From Termitomyces sp. T153 (lineage: Eukaryota > Basidiomycota > Agaricomycetes > Agaricales > Lyophyllaceae), in contig JACKQL020000023.1 of the NCBI GenBank assembly GCA_018296165.2, forward strand, positions 744,001 through 808,000: a DNA stretch of 64,000 nucleotides, written 5' to 3'. The notes beneath the pieces were generated by a model. That model saw only the letters and a program-made list of their open reading frames with translations. It did no database searches and was not told the origin of the DNA. A program made the position numbers and the translations under genes. The first letter of the stretch is position 1, and each line of letters starts with the position of its first letter. Shown here piece after piece: positions 32,188-42,900 of the stretch.

Positions 32188-33128
32188 TCAGTTGCTGAGC
32201 CTGTCACCATGCTCCTGATCTAAAGGCTCCTGAAGCCTTATAGAACCAAAGAACAGGTCTGGTATAGCATTTTCCATGGGCTTTTGTAGCTCCTCCCTCA
32301 ACTCTTTCAACTTTTCTGGAGTGATATCTACCCATTGCTCTAGGCTTTGGGATAGCTCCAATTGTCTCCAAGCTTTGTGAGGTACCACTCTAACAGCTGC
32401 TACCCTGGTCTGCCAAACTGACTCATCCAGTTCTGCCACAATTTAATTACTACCTCTGGTCTTAGCAATTACTACCATTGGACCATGGAAATGTGGAAGC
32501 ATTTTAGCACTATGTGAACTTTCTGTAATTATATTCTTGACCAAGACCAAGTCCAAGAGCTTGAAATTGAAGTCTTTGATAGAGTTTTTATGCTCTTCTG
32601 CAAACTTCAAGGCCCATTGGAGTTTGTCTTTCTCAACCCTCTCTCTCATCTCTTCTACATATTGGTGGTGCTTGGCTAGAGCCTAGCACAATAACCAATC
32701 AACTCTTCTGTAGACAATGGCCCTTCTGGTAATTGTATCAACCAGGTAGCTTCTACTAAGTCCAAGGGTAGAGTTGGATGAGCTCCAGTGACCATGAAGT
32801 ATGGTGATCACTCTACATTACATGGAAGAAGAACCAGAATTATTCAGTACAATCTTTACAAGCTATGAATAAAGCTTGCCTGACATCCCAATGTGGTCTT
32901 TCAATCTTGCCATTAGCTTGAGAGTTGTATAGAGAGATGGCTATGCCTCTGATTCCATATTTGCTCTCTATCCAAGCTGTGACCTTCTTGAATTGTCCAG
33001 CATTGTCAGTGATGATTTCTGCAATGCAGCCCCAGTAATAAATCACATCCTCAAACAACCATTGACCAATTGTTGTATAGTTTTCCTTGCACAGAGGCCT
33101 CCTTTCCATCTATAAAGACAATGCACAC
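32188..33128 (-). pseudogene. Gypsy-A integrase, distal segment
   Basis: Third and last part of Gypsy-A. The minus frame from 33109 reads the integrase core with IITDNAGQFKKVTAWIE and NSQANGKIERPHWD. It then has EEHKNSIKDFNFKLLDLVLV (32649-32443) and the C-terminal barrel-like HFHGPMVVIAKTRG, AELDESVWQTRVAAVRVVPH, ending with a stop near 32188. It joins precisely across Gypsy-C to 46946: reading YIVHSRC|ALSL restores the integrase frame, with CACAC (33124-33128) as the duplicated target. Confidence 0.85.
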
Positions 33129-33566
33129 TGTAAGGGCAACCTCTGGAGGCTGTGGCTCAATCACACAACTGGCAAAGGGAAATACAAAGTCTATTCAGTA
33201 CTGTATAGTGTCTACTGAGATAACTACTCACCTGGCAAAGAGAAATCCAAAGAAAACAAGTCTGGGGATTTCCTAGGCCAGATGTGATGCTTCAGAGGCT
33301 TCAGAAGCATGAGAAACAACTGTACAGTATGACAGAGAAGGAAGACAAAAGTGATGTGTCAGCAATTGGTCAGCAGTTACATAAGCTGGTGGCAGTGTCA
33401 AAGGGGCCACACTTGTCTGAATTATTGACAGAGAACCAGTGCAGCCTGAGGGCTGAAACTAGGACCAATAGATAGGAAAAAGGAAAGAGAATGAAGAAAA
33501 ACTATAGTGGGGGAAATCTGACAAGTGGAGGAGGAGAAGGGGAACCAAATGGAACATCCCCTGACA
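33129..33566 (-). repeat. Gypsy-C 3' LTR (438 bp)
   Basis: Plus-strand ends are TGTAAGGGCAACC and CCCCTGACA. It matches 39031-39323 plus 46793-46940. A purine-rich stretch GAGGGGGGATGA (minus strand, at 33567-33580) directly precedes it, as expected for a polypurine tract. At 33417-33431 it shows the intact GTCTGAATTATTGAC that is split by the Helitron in the other LTR. Confidence 0.92.
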
Positions 33567-33599
33567 TCATCCCCCCTCTAGGATGCAGTATCTTGACAC

Positions 33600-36500
33600 A
33601 CTGGGTAAAAGAAGTCATGAATTGCCTGGTCAGCTAGTCAAATAGGGTAGATGCCTCAAATAGCTTTTGGGGCATTGAGATGCCTACAGTAGAAGTCCTG
33701 GACCAAGCCTAATGCATGAACATTAGCCTGTGGTTCTCAAAAGATGTCCTTAATGCCATATCCCTTCCATTTCATTTTGAACTGCAACTTTCCTTGGAAT
33801 ACCCTGCTGTCCAAGATTTCCTCCACCTCATACTCCTCCTCATCATTGACCAGAACTGGTGGTGGGAGTAACTTAGAGTGACAGCCTGGGATTGGATCCT
33901 CTAAAGCTGGAAATAACTTACTTGACCACATTGAAGACTGGGTGCAGTTGGTGGAGGCCTGCTGGGAGTTTAAGTTGATATGCCAAAGGCCCTATCTTCT
34001 TCTTCATTGTGAAGGGGCCAAGATGATGAGGTGACAGTTTCTGGAATGGCCTTGTTGTCTTAATATCTGAGCTATCCAAGTACACATGGTTCCTAGGCTT
34101 GTAAACTGGGGCAGGTGTCTGTCTGTAATCATAGTACTATGCCATGTCTTTCTTGGCCTTCACCAATATAGCTTTTGCCTCCTCCTGCACTCTCCTCATC
34201 TGATTCACAAACTTGTTGATAGAGTCATTCTCTGAGGGGTGTACCTGAGGTTCAAATCCTATGCAAGGGTGCCTACCAGTGTCTAGGAAGAATGGAATCA
34301 TCTGTGTGGAAGAGTGAATGTGGTTGTTGTATTGGAATTCTGTGTCCAGCAGCAGCTCATCCCAGTTATCCTGCCTCTTACTACAAAACAGATGGAGATA
34401 CTGTTCCAGTTACTGGTTAACATGTTTTGTCTGCCTATCTGACTGAGAGTGATAGGCCATGGTGGTATGGAGCTTCATGCCTAGCAGGCAATACAGTTCT
34501 CAAGTTAATTCTGCCATAAACTGGAGGCCCCAGTCAGAGACATACCCATCCAATAGACTGTGGAGTTTCTAGACATTTTTCTGGTGCAGGCTGGCCACTC
34601 TCAAGGCAGAACATGTGGTGTGAGTAGGTATGAAGTGAGCCTGTTTGCTGTAAAGGTCCACCACTACCATCACAGCATTGTACCCATGAGCATTTGGGAG
34701 TTTCATAATAAAATCCACTGATGCAACACTCCAGCAAGCAGTTGGAATAGGGAGTGGGTGGAGCTGGCTCATGGGTGCTTGGCAGCAAGGCTTGGTGTGG
34801 AGACAGAAGTTGCAGGTGCTAGTATAGGTGCCTACATATCAGGAGATCTGTGGCCACCAATAGTTCTGGAATACCAGCTCCAGCATCTTCCACCTTCCAG
34901 GATGTCCAGCCACTTGAGAGTCATGATGTTGTTCTACAATGCACTGGCAAAGTTCTGGAATGTTAGGCACATAAATGCATCCTCAGAAGGTCAAAAGCCC
35001 ATTCTGAAGACCCCACTCATTAGTATGCACTGACTTGACTCCACTTGCCCATTAAGCTTGTAGGGCTTGTGCAGCCTGGGCAACTGCATCCTCCTGTGCA
35101 CCCTCCCAGTTCCCTCTTTGGATGTCCCTAAGGATGTTTGCCTCATTCCCTTGAGCCACAATTCCTTCTAGCACATGGATGGCAAAGAGCTCTGGCTTGA
35201 GGAGGACAATGTTATTGTTATTTCCTGCTCCTGTGCCATAGTCAGCTCACCTGGACAGTGCATCTGGTTTTCCCATGCTCCATTCTGGTTTGTAGAGCAG
35301 TGAGAAGTCAAAGTTGGCCAAATGTAGAAACCACTAAGCTTGACATCTATTGAGTTTCTTAGCAGAACAGAAGTACTCTAGATTCTTGTGGTCTGTCCAG
35401 ACTTCAAACTTACGCTGTGCACCCTCAAGGAAATGCTGCCATTCTTCAAAGGACCAAATAATTGCCAGCATCTTCTTATTACGTATCTCATAGTTCCATT
35501 CCACTGCATTAAGGCTTTTAGAATAGAAGGCTACTGGATGCCATTTGCCATCCTTTTTTGACTGCTAAGAGAGGACTGCCCCTGTAGCAAAGTCTGAGTT
35601 ATCTGCTTCCACATGGAATGGAGAGTCATTGTTGGAAAACAAGAGGACTGGCTTTGAGGTTACAGCTTGCTTGAGGGCATCAAAGGCAGCTTGATGTGGG
35701 GTCTCCCACTGCTATGCTGTAACCTTAACTGTAAGGTCAAAGAGGGGGCATGCATGGTAGGAGAAGTTCTGTATGAACCTCCAATAGAAATTAACAAACC
35801 CAAGAAAGGCCTGAACTTCCTTCTTGTTCCTTGGCTCATGCCACTCTGCTACACCTGCCACTTTAATGGGGTCCATCTTGGCCATTCCATGCAAAGTGAT
35901 CAAACCCAGGTACTCCACTTTTACACTTCTCATGCTTTAAATAGAGCTGGTATTGGTGGAGGCATTCCAAAATAATGCACATGACCCAGCGATGCTCCTC
36001 CAGAGTTTTTGTGTAGATGAGAATATTGTCAAGATACATGCAGACAACACCTTCCACAATCAGATCACAGAAAATGTCATTCATCATAGTCTGAAAGGTG
36101 GCTGGGCTATTGGTGAGACCAAAGAACATTACTAGAGGTTTAAAGAGTCTGCAATTAGTTTGGAATGCTGCCTTCCACTCATCCCCTTCTTCAATGTGTA
36201 CATTGTTGTAGCCCCAGCAGATATCCAACTTTGTGAAGTAGCATGCACCTCAAAGGTTGTTGACAAGTTTAGAGATGAGTGGCAAAGGATAGTAGTTCCT
36301 CACTGTTATCACATTTAAGACACAATAACCCTGAACCAGATGAAGAGACCTGTCCTTCTTCTTAATAAAGAAGACTGGGGAGGTCATTGGAGACTTAGAG
36401 GGTAGTATTCATCCTGAGCTAAGATTCTCCTGCAGGAAAGCATCCAGCTCATCCTGCTCACAGAGTGCAAGTGGATAAACTTTGCAGCTGGAGGGCTCTG

Positions 36501-37340
36501 CATTGGGTATCAGCTCAATTGCATGATCCCACTGCTTGCACTCTAAAAGTGAATCAAAGGAGGCCTTGGAGAATACATCCTCAAAGTCATGGAAGTGATG
36601 GGGAACAGTGCTATGGAAAGCCTTGAGCTGTGAGTTTGCTACAAATACCTCAGTCAGATGTTGGGAAGTAGTCTGACTGGCTCAAATCTATGTCACAGTA
36701 GGAAGGCGGCAGAGGGTTGTAGCATAGATCCAATCACCTACCTTTATAGTCTCATCTAGGGACTCTGCATCTGGAGTATGGGTCCATTCTCCTTCACCTT
36801 CCTCTTCCTCTGGAGATTCACACTCAATACCTCAGACATCCTCATAGAGGGCCTCTCTATGAGGGAATGCCAGAGGGGGGGGACTCAGGAGGTCAAGATC
36901 AGCATAAAAAAGATGCCCAGCATGACAGGCATGCACAGCAGTATGTTCACAAACCTTGGCTCTCTGCTCCTTATGGGCTTTCTCTGCACAGGTAATGCAG
37001 CAATGCAGGCAACAACTCATCTTCACTTCACCCTTAGTCCACTCAATCTCTAAGTTGTGTTCACATAGCCAGGTGAACCCCAAGATCATGTCTTGCTTTT
37101 CCAAACTAGTGATAGCAAAAGCAGCTTGCTCTGAGAGGTCTTGGTAGCAGAGGACCAGGTCCATCATGGAACAAATAGAGCCAGCTTCATTGAGCATGCC
37201 ATCAACATTGTATACAGGGATAGGATGGGAAAAAGAGCAAGTGGTAAGGTGGTGTCATTGCATGTAGTCAGTGTCAAGAAAGAGGCCTGTTGCACCACTG
37301 TCAAGGAGGGCAACTACACTTCAGATCTGCTGTGTGTCCA
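33600..37340 (-). pseudogene. Gypsy-C pol (PR-RT-RH-INT-chromodomain)
   Basis: Read from right to left. Protease ALLDSGATGLFLD lies near 37250-37310. In the RT near 35860-36230, NSPATFQTMMNDIF precedes a catalytic loop that reads YLDN instead of YLDD. RNase H lies near 35250-35690 (FEVWTDHKNLEYF; FSLLYKPEWSMGKPDALS). Integrase is at about 33960-34980 ([38 protein letters not shown] end). The chromodomain is at 33660-33880 ([18 protein letters not shown]). Chromodomains guide insertion into heterochromatin in this lineage. Many TGA/TAG stops are present. Confidence 0.88.
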
Positions 37341-37619
37341 TCATCTTAATTTCTACCTGTAGCTTCAGAGAGTTGGTAGAAGGGGTGGAAGCAACAATAT
37401 AGTGATGGGGGAGATGGCATTCCCATGCAGGAATCTGGAAGTATGGGCTAGGAGGTGTGTTTCTAGCAGAGACTTTAGCTGGAGAGGAAGTTTGTATATC
37501 TGAGGAGGAGCTTATTGTTTCGGGCATAATATCAGCAATAGCAACAGATATATTTGATTCTATAAACAGGGGGGCAAAATGATTAGTACTGGACAATGGA
37601 GGCATACTGGTCATCTATT

Positions 37620-39011
37620 GCTCTTTTAGAAATCCCCCTCAAACTCTGTAGGAACCTCCTCCAATACATTGGCCACTTCATCAGAATGGACAGCTATAGG
37701 TGCATCTAGAGAGGGGGTTCCTGTGGCATTCCAGGCTGCAAGGAATTGGATTAGCAGCTCTTCTTGCTCTGATACTGATAGGTAGTGGACTTCTAGCTCT
37801 TGAAGACAGTAGTAGGCAAAATGACCTGCCTTTCCACAGCATTGACACAGCAAAGAAGTAGAGGACCACTGTCAGAAAGTGTCAACATCTATTGGTACTC
37901 CTTGGGGTAGGGAGTGCAGGGGGGCAGCATGAGATATGAAAAGAGGAGCTGCACCTGCTTATGGGGATGCTAATGCAAGTGTGGAAGAGGGAGCTTAGGG
38001 GGTGAACCCTCCACGAGAGAAAGGGAAGGTCAAAAGTTGCATCCACTGCAACTCACATTGCAGTTCTATGAGCTGCTACTGCTTATGTGCCACCTTATAC
38101 CAGGTATTGGCATGCTCATCATCTGGGCACCTCTCTGCCATGCTGTCAATGTGATCCCTGAGAGAGGGATGGAGTCCATTATAGAAGCTTAGGCAGAGTT
38201 GTAGACCATCCAAAAATCCAGCCTGTTTGACTAAGGCATGAAAAGAATCAATGTACTCATCAAGTGACTGCTTGCCTTGACTATACTGAGTTTGGTCTCA
38301 AAGGAAAAGAGCTGCAGTTTTGGCAGGGTCAAGGGGAAAGAACTCTGCTCAGAACTACTTTTCAAACTCTGTCCAGCCAGAGAAACTCTCAACTCCTCCT
38401 GGGCATCAAAAGATATGCAACACATAGGTTGAGGCTAGACTGGCCTTTATATAAGAGAGAACCCAGGCAATTTTCAAGGCATCCAAAGTAAAAAAAAAAA
38501 GGCTCCACCACTCAGCTGGATATAAGTGATACAGGACTGGAGGAAATGTTCTCCAGCCTTGCAATCTCCATCATATACATCAGGGAGTGTAGGACAAGGG
38601 AGTTTGGAACAAGGAGCTGAAAGGCCTAAGCCAGATGCAGACGCAAACTGTTCTGCAGTGGCTAGAGCTAGAAAGCCTGAGCTAGGTGCAGACACAAACC
38701 ATTATGCATCTGCTGGGAGCATTGGGGGTGTGGTAGAAGCAAGGAGGAGATGTTCCAAAAGAGCTTGAAGAGAAAGGGATACTGCTTCAGTAGTTTGATA
38801 GAGGTCTAGTGAGTTTAGCCATGTGGAAAGTAAGGGAGGCTTGGGTAAGTTGAACCTGTGTCTCCAAGGACAACAAACAACTCCAGGCATTGTTCTGAGG
38901 GCTTGAAGCATCAGGAGGAGGTGCTGGAGGGGTTGGCTGGGTCATAGAAGGAGCACAGGGGGCACTAAGACACTGGTGGGGGAGAGACCAAAAAGGGGGC
39001 TTCCAGACCAA
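37620..39011 (-). pseudogene. Gypsy-C gag with CCHC knuckle
   Basis: The structural protein frame starts near 39011. Its N-terminal part includes SLETQVQLTQASLTFH, which parallels SQSLQAPLKHL/LKTQVQLTQSSLTHH in Gypsy-B. The body is broken. The zinc knuckle CQCCGKAGHFAYYC lies at about 37805-37850, followed by LEVHYLSVSEQEELL. The same knuckle-plus-tail arrangement occurs in Gypsy-B, showing the two are sister families. Confidence 0.75.
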
Positions 39012-39017
39012 ATCTAG

Positions 39018-39028
39018 AGACTTGTTCT
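39018..39028 (-). other. Gypsy-C primer-binding site, self-priming type
   Basis: Two bases inside the 5' LTR edge, the minus strand reads AGAACAAGTCT. The LTR itself carries the exact complement AGACTTGTTCT (minus strand, 39155-39165). No match to a tRNA 3' CCA end is evident. This parallels the self-priming described for Tf1/sushi-type elements. Confidence 0.6.
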
Positions 39029-39030
39029 GC

Positions 39031-39323
39031 TATAAGGGTGACTTCTGGAGGCTGTGGCTCAATCACACAACTGGCAAAGGGAAATACAAAGTCTATTCAG
39101 TACTGTATAGTATCTACTAAGATAACTACTCATCTGGCAAAGGGAAATCCAAACAGAACAAGTCTGGGGATTTCCTAGGCCAGGTGTAATGCTTCAGAGG
39201 CTTCAGAAGCATTAGAAACAACTGTACAGTATGACAGAGAAGAAAGACAAAAGTGATGTGTCAGCAATTGGTCAGCAGTTACATAAGCTGGTGGCAGTGT
39301 CAAAGGGGCCACACTTGTCTGAA
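39031..39323 (-). repeat. Gypsy-C 5' LTR, left piece
   Basis: Starts TATAAGGGTGAC (TGTAAGGG with a G-to-A change) and runs to GTCTGAA, where the Helitron begins. It continues at 46793-46940 with TTATTGACAGAG. Joined length is 441 bp against 438 bp in the 3' LTR. Confidence 0.92.
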
Positions 39324-39324
39324 T

Positions 39325-39362
39325 GAGCTATGCCCCATGCCTTTGGCACAGGCCTGTAGCTC
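39325..39362 (-). other. Helitron 3' terminal hairpin
   Basis: Same structure as 2576-2613 and 4829-4866: arms GAGCTA/TAGCTC with apex GCC-AAA-GGC, immediately before the terminal base at 39324. Confidence 0.8.
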
Positions 39363-39372
39363 TTGCTTCATT

Positions 39373-39770
39373 CCAGACCCAACCTCACTTTGTTCAGTTA
39401 GGTCCTTGTATTTCTAACTCAATGCTTCATCCCAGACCCAACCTCACTTCATTTGGTTAGGTCCTTGTATTTCTAACTCAATGCTTCATCCCAGACCCAA
39501 CCTCACTTCGTTTGGTTAGGTCCTTGTATTTCTAACTCAATGCTAAGTTCCAGACCCAACCTCACTTTGTTTGGTTAAGTCCTTGTATTTCCAACTCAAT
39601 GCTAAGTCCCAGACCCAACCTCACTTTGTTCAGTTAGGTCTTTGTATTTCTAACTCAATGCTAAGTCCCAGACTAACCAAACAAAGTGAGGTTAGGTCCT
39701 CAATATTCTACTCAATGCTTCATCCCAGACCCAACCTCACTTCATTTGGTTAGGTCTTTGTATTTTGTTG
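39373..39770 (-). repeat. Helitron tail minisatellite, 59-bp units x7
   Basis: CCAGACCC-type starts fall at 39373, 39432, 39491, 39550, 39609, 39668 and 39725, a period of 59 except the last (57). Unit six contains an inverted internal block (CTAACCAAACAAAGTGAGG instead of CCTCACTTTGTTTGGTTAG). These are not CRISPR repeats: there are no unique spacers. Confidence 0.9.
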
Positions 39771-39949
39771 GCTAAGTGTTGCTTTTCTCTTACAATTAAA
39801 TACACTGAGATTCTATATATAAACTAATCATGTATCTATATTACATTATTAACAAAATACTACAATGTCCACTGATATATATTAGAGATGCTGAAAATTA
39901 TAAAAGTTAGTACTAACCAAGCAATTCTTTAAATGGTCACACTTACATT

Positions 39950-42900
39950 TGTAAACCATTGAGAATATCTATACTATATGGTCCAACTATATACATTAGG
40001 TGCTGAAGTTCATAGAAGTTAGCAATTTGTTGCCTGAATCCAACAAAAGTGACACTTACATTTGTAAACCATTCAGGATTTCTTGATAGACAATATTTGC
40101 AGTCTTTCTTGATGTGTTTTCTGGGTCCAAAATCACTTTGATATGATCTCCTGATATGCACTGAGAGAGTGCAACATAAAGTTGGCCATGTGAAAAAACT
40201 CCTGATCAAAGGTCCAATCCAACATGCTTGACTCATTGACCCTGAGACTTGTTGATTGTCATAGCAAAGGCCAATTGAACTGGGAATTGTCTCCTGTGCA
40301 ATAGAATTGGCAAATCCTCTTCAGAGACATCCATGTTGATTCTTGGAATCAAAACAATTGATCCTGCAAACTTGGCATCCCCACTGATGATCCGACATCT
40401 GAGAACTCTAGTGCTGATGTGAGTGACAATCATTCTTGTCCCATTGCAAAGTCCTTTAGTTGTATCCAGATTCCTGAGCAGCATGACAGGAACACCAATC
40501 TTTAGAGCCAATTTAGCTAAAGGCAAATTACTGGCTTTCAAAGGGTTGAGGTATTCCATTGGATACAATGTCAGGTCATTCACATCTCCATCATTAGACA
40601 TGACAGAGTCTGCACTCTGCATAACCTTCTCTTCTCCTAGATATTTCTGTAGAACCTCTGAGTTGATATCCTCTATATCAGAGTTCTTGCCAGAAAGAAT
40701 GGTTCAGTCCAGGTAATACTGATTATCTTGATAGTGATTAATATGAGGATAAGTGGAAGAGATCAATCCTTTGATAGAACTGTCATCACAGATCATAGTT
40801 GCAGGAAGTTGTACTGTTTCTCCAGGCCCAAGATTTTTTCCAGCACCAACATCTAACAACCATGCTGCATGAGCAGCATTATCAGGAGTCTGATCCAATC
40901 TCATGTTTTGAACCAAATAGTGTACTTGAATCTGATCCCAAAGTCTTCCTCTTTTGAGTGAAGCAGCAATCATCTGCTGCCTGAGTCCTTGTTGGATAAC
41001 TGGGAGAGTTTGCCTAAAATCTCCTCCAAACACCACAGTCACTCCACCAAAAGGAACATCCTTCTCCAGGATGTCCCTGAACCCTTGATCCACAAAGTCA
41101 ATGGCATTTTTGTGTTGCATTGGAACTTCATCCCAGATGACAACTTTGGTCTGGAGTAAGAGTTGAGACAACTGAGTTCCTCTTTTGATATTGGCAATGG
41201 ATGTATCTAGAGAAAGAATGGGGATTTTAAACCTTGAATGTGCAGTTCTACTACCCTCTAGCAATAAGGCAGCAATCCCAGATGATGCTACACATAATGC
41301 CACATCTCCATTGGACCAAACAGCAGAAGCTAAAGTGTTGCAGACATATGTTTTGCCACATTTACCAGCACTGTGAATGAATATCATTTTGCCCAAGTTG
41401 TTGTCCACAGAGTCCAAAACTTCATTGAAGGCCCCTCATTGTTCACTATTCAACCTGGCCTTGTTTTCATTCACCCTTCTCTTCAACTCCTCAACATCAT
41501 AATCTGTTTCTTCTTGCAAAAGTCTATTGCCTAAAATTGTTTGATCAGTCCTAGAGTCAATTCTCTATACAATGGCTGGCTTACCTGGAATTACATTCCA
41601 AACTTGTTGAGGTTCTGGCATGTTAGAAAAGTCTTGAAGAGTCTTGCCAAAATTCTTCAAGTTGTCATTGATCAGATGAAGGCCATAGTCATAAACATCT
41701 TCATCAGTAAAGACTCTATCTCTGTACTGCTGGATATTCTCCAATCTGTGTCTAAGATCATCACAAATAGAGTGCTTGAATTCATTCCATAGAGCCTCTG
41801 GAGTGGTAGGAGCACAGTGAAATAATATAGTGCAAAAGAGCTGTGTCTGAGAGCTGATCCTGATTGGATTGGAGCAGCTTCAGCAAGACATTGCCTCCAT
41901 TCTGCATCATCTTCCAAAAGGCCAAGGGCCTTGCATGCCTCTTTCTAAGTAGGATAGGTGTGGCCATTGACTGTCCTAAGGTCAGCCCATGATTTTGCAT
42001 TCATCACAACTGTCAGGAGCATCCTAAGGTAGAACCTTTCTCCCTGTTTGGGTGAAGCAAAGTACATCCTTCCAATAGCTGTTCCTCTTTGCCTCTCCTT
42101 CCAACTTCTTTTAGAAGCTTCATAGACAAACTTGGTTGGAAAGCTCTGATAAGTGGTGTTGTTATTAGGGAATCTGGCATTGGCATCAAACCAAGCAGTA
42201 AGTGCAGTCTTGTCTGCATTAGGCCTAGCAGCTACAATCTCCAAAGGTTCATTATCCTGGAAGTAAACTTCATGCTAGCCTTCCAAATGGACAGGTAATC
42301 AATACACAGGAGGATATTCTCCATGCATGTTGAATTCAAAGATGTGCCAGCATGATTCAGCTGCAGAAATGTATCTGGCATCTAAGTGTTCTTTAATTTC
42401 ATTTCTCTGGTCTCCCTGGTCTCTGGCAATTTCCAAAGTGGTCCTATAATGGCCTTTGTAGATGTACTTGTGAATGTATTTGATGGCTTCTACTGAAGCA
42501 CAGACCTACCTCCACATTGATGTGGCATTGATACTTGGCTGAGAGATAAGGATTGTATGGGACAACATCACGATTGTCATAATGATGACCATTTTTTTCA
42601 AAAAAGCACCCATTGTCAGGTCTGGCATATTGAGGATAACCATTTTCCCCATACTGAGTAGCTTCTTGAAATTCCTTTGGGTATCTTTTAGAACATTTGC
42701 CATCTACCATGCATTTAGCATTGGGTTTGGCAGCTCCACATGGACCATGGACCATGTTAGTAGTAACAATCTAATAACAAACTTAAGTAATGGAATTAAG
42801 AAGTCAAACAAACCCAATACCTGATACAAATGAGGCTGAGCAACTAGATATGATGATGGAAAAAGATCAAGATATGCATATGTGGAAGTCCTCTCTTTTG

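Noticed and set aside
39373..39770. CRISPR-like array of 59-bp repeats
   Set aside because: Units are contiguous with no unique spacers, the setting is eukaryotic, and the array is the tail minisatellite of a Helitron.
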